Assembly: GCA_001794825.1 (NCBI GenBank)
Contig: MGLK01000042.1
Coordinates: 157,681-197,761, forward strand
Direction: 5' to 3'
DNA from: Caulobacterales bacterium RIFCSPHIGHO2_01_FULL_70_19
GTDB taxonomy: Bacteria > Pseudomonadota > Alphaproteobacteria > Caulobacterales > Caulobacteraceae
Length of the DNA: 40,081 nucleotides
Shown: piece after piece, positions 34,555-40,081 of the stretch
How positions within the stretch are numbered: the stretch's first letter is position 1
Layout: each line of letters starts with the position of its first letter
Notes under the pieces: model-generated
The model's input: the letters and a program-made list of their open reading frames with translations, nothing else
Database searches by the model: none
Told to the model about the DNA's origin: nothing
Program-made: the position numbers and the translations under genes

Positions 34555-35268
34555 TCAGGGGGCCCAGCCGGGAAGCCTCGTCGCGGGCGCGGCTCCTCCG
34601 GAGGTTATGAGCTCCGTCTGGCCGCAGCTAATCGCGCGTCCGATGCGAAGGAAGAGCAGGCCGGCGACGATCGAAATCAGAAAACTGGCGATCAGCGCCG
34701 CATCGCTGGCGAGCATCTGCGAGGCGGTGCGCGCTCCTCGCACCATTATGTTGGCGGCTGTTCCGCAGAAGCCCCCCGCCAGCACGGCTCCCCACCACCA
34801 GCGAAGGAGGGACGGGTCCGGCATCCCTTTCCATCGCTCGGCGGACTGGCTCGACCGCCACAGTTCGCTGGTCATGCTGTAGGGCTTCCACAGCGACAGC
34901 ACAGGGACGATGAACCCCCAGATCGCCCACTTCGGCGAGGTTTCGACGCCGGCGTACAGGGCGTGAGCGTTGCGGAGGGAGCGTAGGTACCATTTCAGTA
35001 CGAGGAAGGCGGCGACGACGTAGGTCGCAAAATTGAGCAGGCCAGCGACCGCGCTCGTCCAGAGTTCCGCTTCCGCACCCACCACATAGTCCGAGAGCAG
35101 ATCATACTCGCCCATTGGCGTGTCGCCGGGGATTTGTGCGAGCAGCCATACGCGATAGCCGCTCGCGACAACCGCGAGTGCGGCGCTCGCCATGAACAAC
35201 CAGGCCCAGACCCGGACTGCACCCCAGAGCCGGATCGACGGCTTCGCCTTCTGCGCTCTTCCAGACAT
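34555..35268 (-). CDS. DUF4328-family membrane protein
   Basis: The 237-residue protein has an N-terminal cytosolic stretch rich in Lys and Arg and about five hydrophobic segments ([88 protein letters not shown]). The motif SPKWAIWGFIVPVLSLWKPYS near 125-145 is typical of DUF4328. Function unknown. The ATG at 35268 follows GGGGAGG. A downstream in-frame continuation on the other side, under mutS, is shadow. Its stop lies about 27 bases before the riboswitch, so its transcript can run into the btuB leader. Confidence 0.85.
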   Translation of the reverse strand: MSGRAQKAKPSIRLWGAVRVWAWLFMASAALAVVASGYRVWLLAQIPGDTPMGEYDLLSDYVVGAEAELWTSAVAGLLNFATYVVAAFLVLKWYLRSLRNAHALYAGVETSPKWAIWGFIVPVLSLWKPYSMTSELWRSSQSAERWKGMPDPSLLRWWWGAVLAGGFCGTAANIMVRGARTASQMLASDAALIASFLISIVAGLLFLRIGRAISCGQTELITSGGAAPATRLPGWAP

Positions 35269-35373
35269 CTTCGCCTCCCCCGGTTGTATGTCGCACTGCG
35301 AGACGGCGACAGGCAAGGCTTGAGGCGGTGGCCTCATTCCTTCACCCTTGCGGCGCTCCCCAAGAAGACCCGA

Positions 35374-38066
<2,693 letters not shown>

Positions 38067-38070
<4 letters not shown>

Positions 38071-40081
38071 GCGACGACCTCGACGCCCGGCTGGCGGCGG
38101 CGGCCTCGGCCCCGGACGTGCGCCGGGCGGCGGCGGAGATCCTGCGCGAGGCCTGGGAGGCCGGACGGGCGCGGGCGGCGCGGCGGCTGGAGGCCGGGGC
38201 CGACGGGGTGACGGTGGCCCGGCTGTACGCCGCCGCCGCGGACGAGATGCTGCAGGCGCTGTGGCGGTTCTCGACAGAGACCCTCTATCCGGCCCCCAAC
38301 CCGACCGAGGCCGAAAGGCTGAGCCTGCTGGCGGTGGGGGGCTACGGCCGCGGCGTGCTGGCGCCCTTCTCCGATCTCGACCTGCTGTTCCTGCGGCCGT
38401 GGAAGTCGCCGCCGCGCAGCGAGCAGGTCGTCGAGTTCATGCTCTACGTCCTGTGGGACCTGGGGGTGAAGGTCGGGGCGGCGGTCCGGTCGGTCGACGA
38501 AAGCCTCGCCCTGGCGAAGCGCGACATGACGGTGCGAACCGCCCTGCTGGAGGCGCGGCCGCTGGCCGGCGACGCGGAGCTGGCCGGGACCTTCATCGCC
38601 CGGTTCCGGGCCATGGTGGGCAAGGCCGACCCCCGGCCCTTCATCGCGGCCAAGCTGGAGGAGCGGGACGTGCGCCATCGCAAGGCAGGGGCGGTGCGCT
38701 ATCGGGTCGAGCCCAACGTCAAGGATGGCAAGGGCGGCCTGCGCGACCTCAACACCCTGTTCTGGATCGCCCGCTCGCTGGCGCCCGACAGTCCGCTGGG
38801 CGCGCGGGTGATGGACGACCTCCTGACCGCCCGCGAGCGGCGCACCTTCGAGGAGTCGTTCGACTTCCTGTGGCGGACCCGGGCACACCTGCACCTCGTG
38901 GCCGGCCGCGCCGAGGAGAAACTGACCTTCGACCTGCAGCCCGAGGTGGCGCGGCGCATGGGCTGGCGCGGGCGCGGCGACGAGCCGGCGGTGGAGCGCT
39001 TCATGCGCCGCTACTTCATCGTCGCCCGCGACGTCGGGGCCCTGACCCGGGCCATGTCGGCCAAGCTGGAGGCGCGCGAGCAGAAAAAGGCGCTGAGCCT
39101 GTCGCGCCTGATCCGGGGACGGCGGCGCAAGCTGGGGATCGAGGGCTTCGTGCGCGTCGCCGGCCGGCTGTCGGTGACCGGACCCGAGGTGTTCGCCGAC
39201 GACCCCGCCAAGCTGCTGATCCTGTTCCGCACGGCGGACGAGCATGACCTCGACCTGCACCCCGACGCCTTCTCGGCGGTGACCCGGTCGTTGTCGCTGG
39301 CGACGCCCTCGCTGCGGCGCGACCCGGAGGCGGCCCGGGCCTTCCTCGACATCCTGGCGCACGGGCAGCGGCCCTACCGGACGCTGACGCTGATGAACGA
39401 GACCGGGCTGCTGGGCCGGTTCCTGCCCGAGTGGGGGCGGATCGTCGGCCAGACCCAGTTCAATATGTACCACGCCTACACGGTGGACGAGCACACCCTG
39501 CAGGCGGTCGGGATCATCAACGACCTGTGGCGGGGCAAGCTGAAGGCGGAGCACCCCAACGCCTCGGAGATCGTGCACCGCATCGCCGACTTCGAGGCCC
39601 TGATGCTGGCCATGTTGCTGCACGACGTGGGCAAGGGCGGCGACCGGGGGCAGCTGGAGGACGGGGCCATCGCCGCGCGCCGGGCGTGCGACCGGCTGGG
39701 GCTGGACCCGCGGCGCACCGAGTTCGTGGTCTGGCTGGTGCGCCATCACCTGGTCCTGTCCGACTACGCCCAGAAGCGGGACGTCTCGGACCCGGCCACG
39801 GTGCGCGGCTTCGCCGGCCTGGTCGGCGACCCGGAGCGGCTGCGCACCCTGCTGGTGCTGACCGTGGCCGACATCCGCGCCGTGGGGCCGGGGGTCTGGA
39901 ACGGCTGGAAGGGGCGGCTGATGCGCGACCTCTACCTGCGCACAGAGGCGGTGTTCCGGGGGGAGGACGTCAGCCGGATCGATCCGCTGGAGGAGTACCC
40001 GGCGCTGGTCGCGCGGGCGGCGGAGAGCGGCGGCGCCGCCGAGGTGGTGGCGGACCGGGAGGCGGACGAGGGCGACGAGGA
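38067..40081 (+). CDS. glnD: PII uridylyltransferase / uridylyl-removing enzyme GlnD (3' end beyond window)
   Basis: GlnD senses glutamine and adds or removes UMP on PII proteins, which sets glutamine synthetase activity. The GTG at 38067 overlaps the mutS stop as GTGA, giving MSDDLDARLAA. At least 671 codons are present; the frame is still open at the edge. The nucleotidyltransferase signature is GGYGRG (91-96) with FSDLDLLFL (Asp103, Asp105). The NPNVKDGKGGLRDLNTLFW-type segment follows near 214. The HD domain has LLHDVGKG with His519 and Asp520. The two C-terminal ACT domains lie outside the window. mutS-glnD is a common alphaproteobacterial neighbour pair. Confidence 0.97.

Overview
The window is a gene-dense, very GC-rich (about 70%) stretch of an alphaproteobacterial chromosome. 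The rsmG-parA-parB block with a parS site, followed by holA-lptE-leuS, ntrZ, the CenR-type regulator and FtsK, points to the origin-proximal region of a member of the Caulobacteraceae. Brevundimonas is my best guess, by recognition of gene content and protein sequence, not by a search. The window holds 39 supportable protein genes, two of them touching or near an edge (rsmG near the left edge, glnD cut at the right edge). I see no tRNA or rRNA gene, no insertion sequence, no prophage and no CRISPR array.

Layout. Positions 53-3194 (+): rsmG, parA (with an exact parS motif inside it), parB, a SAM methyltransferase and a 61-residue protein, nearly all overlapping. Positions 3300-7895 (-): DUF3576 lipoprotein, leuS, lptE, holA, read in that order. 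Positions 8229-11584: ntrZ (+), a thiE-like gene (-), yggS (+), cenR (+) and a lipoprotein (-). Positions 11673-17249: an SLC13-type transporter (+), then xth, lolA and ftsK (all -), with a clear intrinsic terminator after lolA. Positions 17365-20390: a Ubi-type hydroxylase (+) facing a cnoX - LON-domain - Trm112-like operon (-).

Positions 20463-25958: rpe and a heparinase II/III-like protein (-), an OsmC-like protein (+), a dienelactone-hydrolase-like protein (-) and purH (-). Positions 26112-30000 are a looser set: a lower-GC unknown gene, an Ala-tRNA(Pro) deacylase-like protein, a DUF6065 protein, a large inverted repeat, a CC0125-type lipoprotein, a LysE-type exporter and a small secreted protein. 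Positions 30101-35268: argG (-), a degenerate aldo/keto-reductase-like protein (+), btuB (-) behind a cobalamin riboswitch, and a DUF4328 membrane protein (-). Positions 35374-40081: mutS and the start of glnD (+), joined by a GTGA overlap.

How the genes work together. The left end handles chromosome segregation (ParA, ParB, parS) next to replication (HolA) and terminus handling (FtsK). Envelope biogenesis is spread through the window (LptE, LolA, NtrZ, CenR, several lipoproteins). Metabolic genes are housekeeping (purH, rpe, argG, ubiquinone hydroxylation, nitrogen sensing by GlnD). The clearest regulatory RNA is the B12 riboswitch of btuB, where an 8-base complement could mask the ribosome binding site. 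I did not find a convincing new multi-gene system. The best leads are single items: the degenerate AKR protein, the lower-GC gene between purH and the deacylase, the shared CATG start of thiE-like and yggS, the long inverted repeat at 27996-28076, and the btuB leader.
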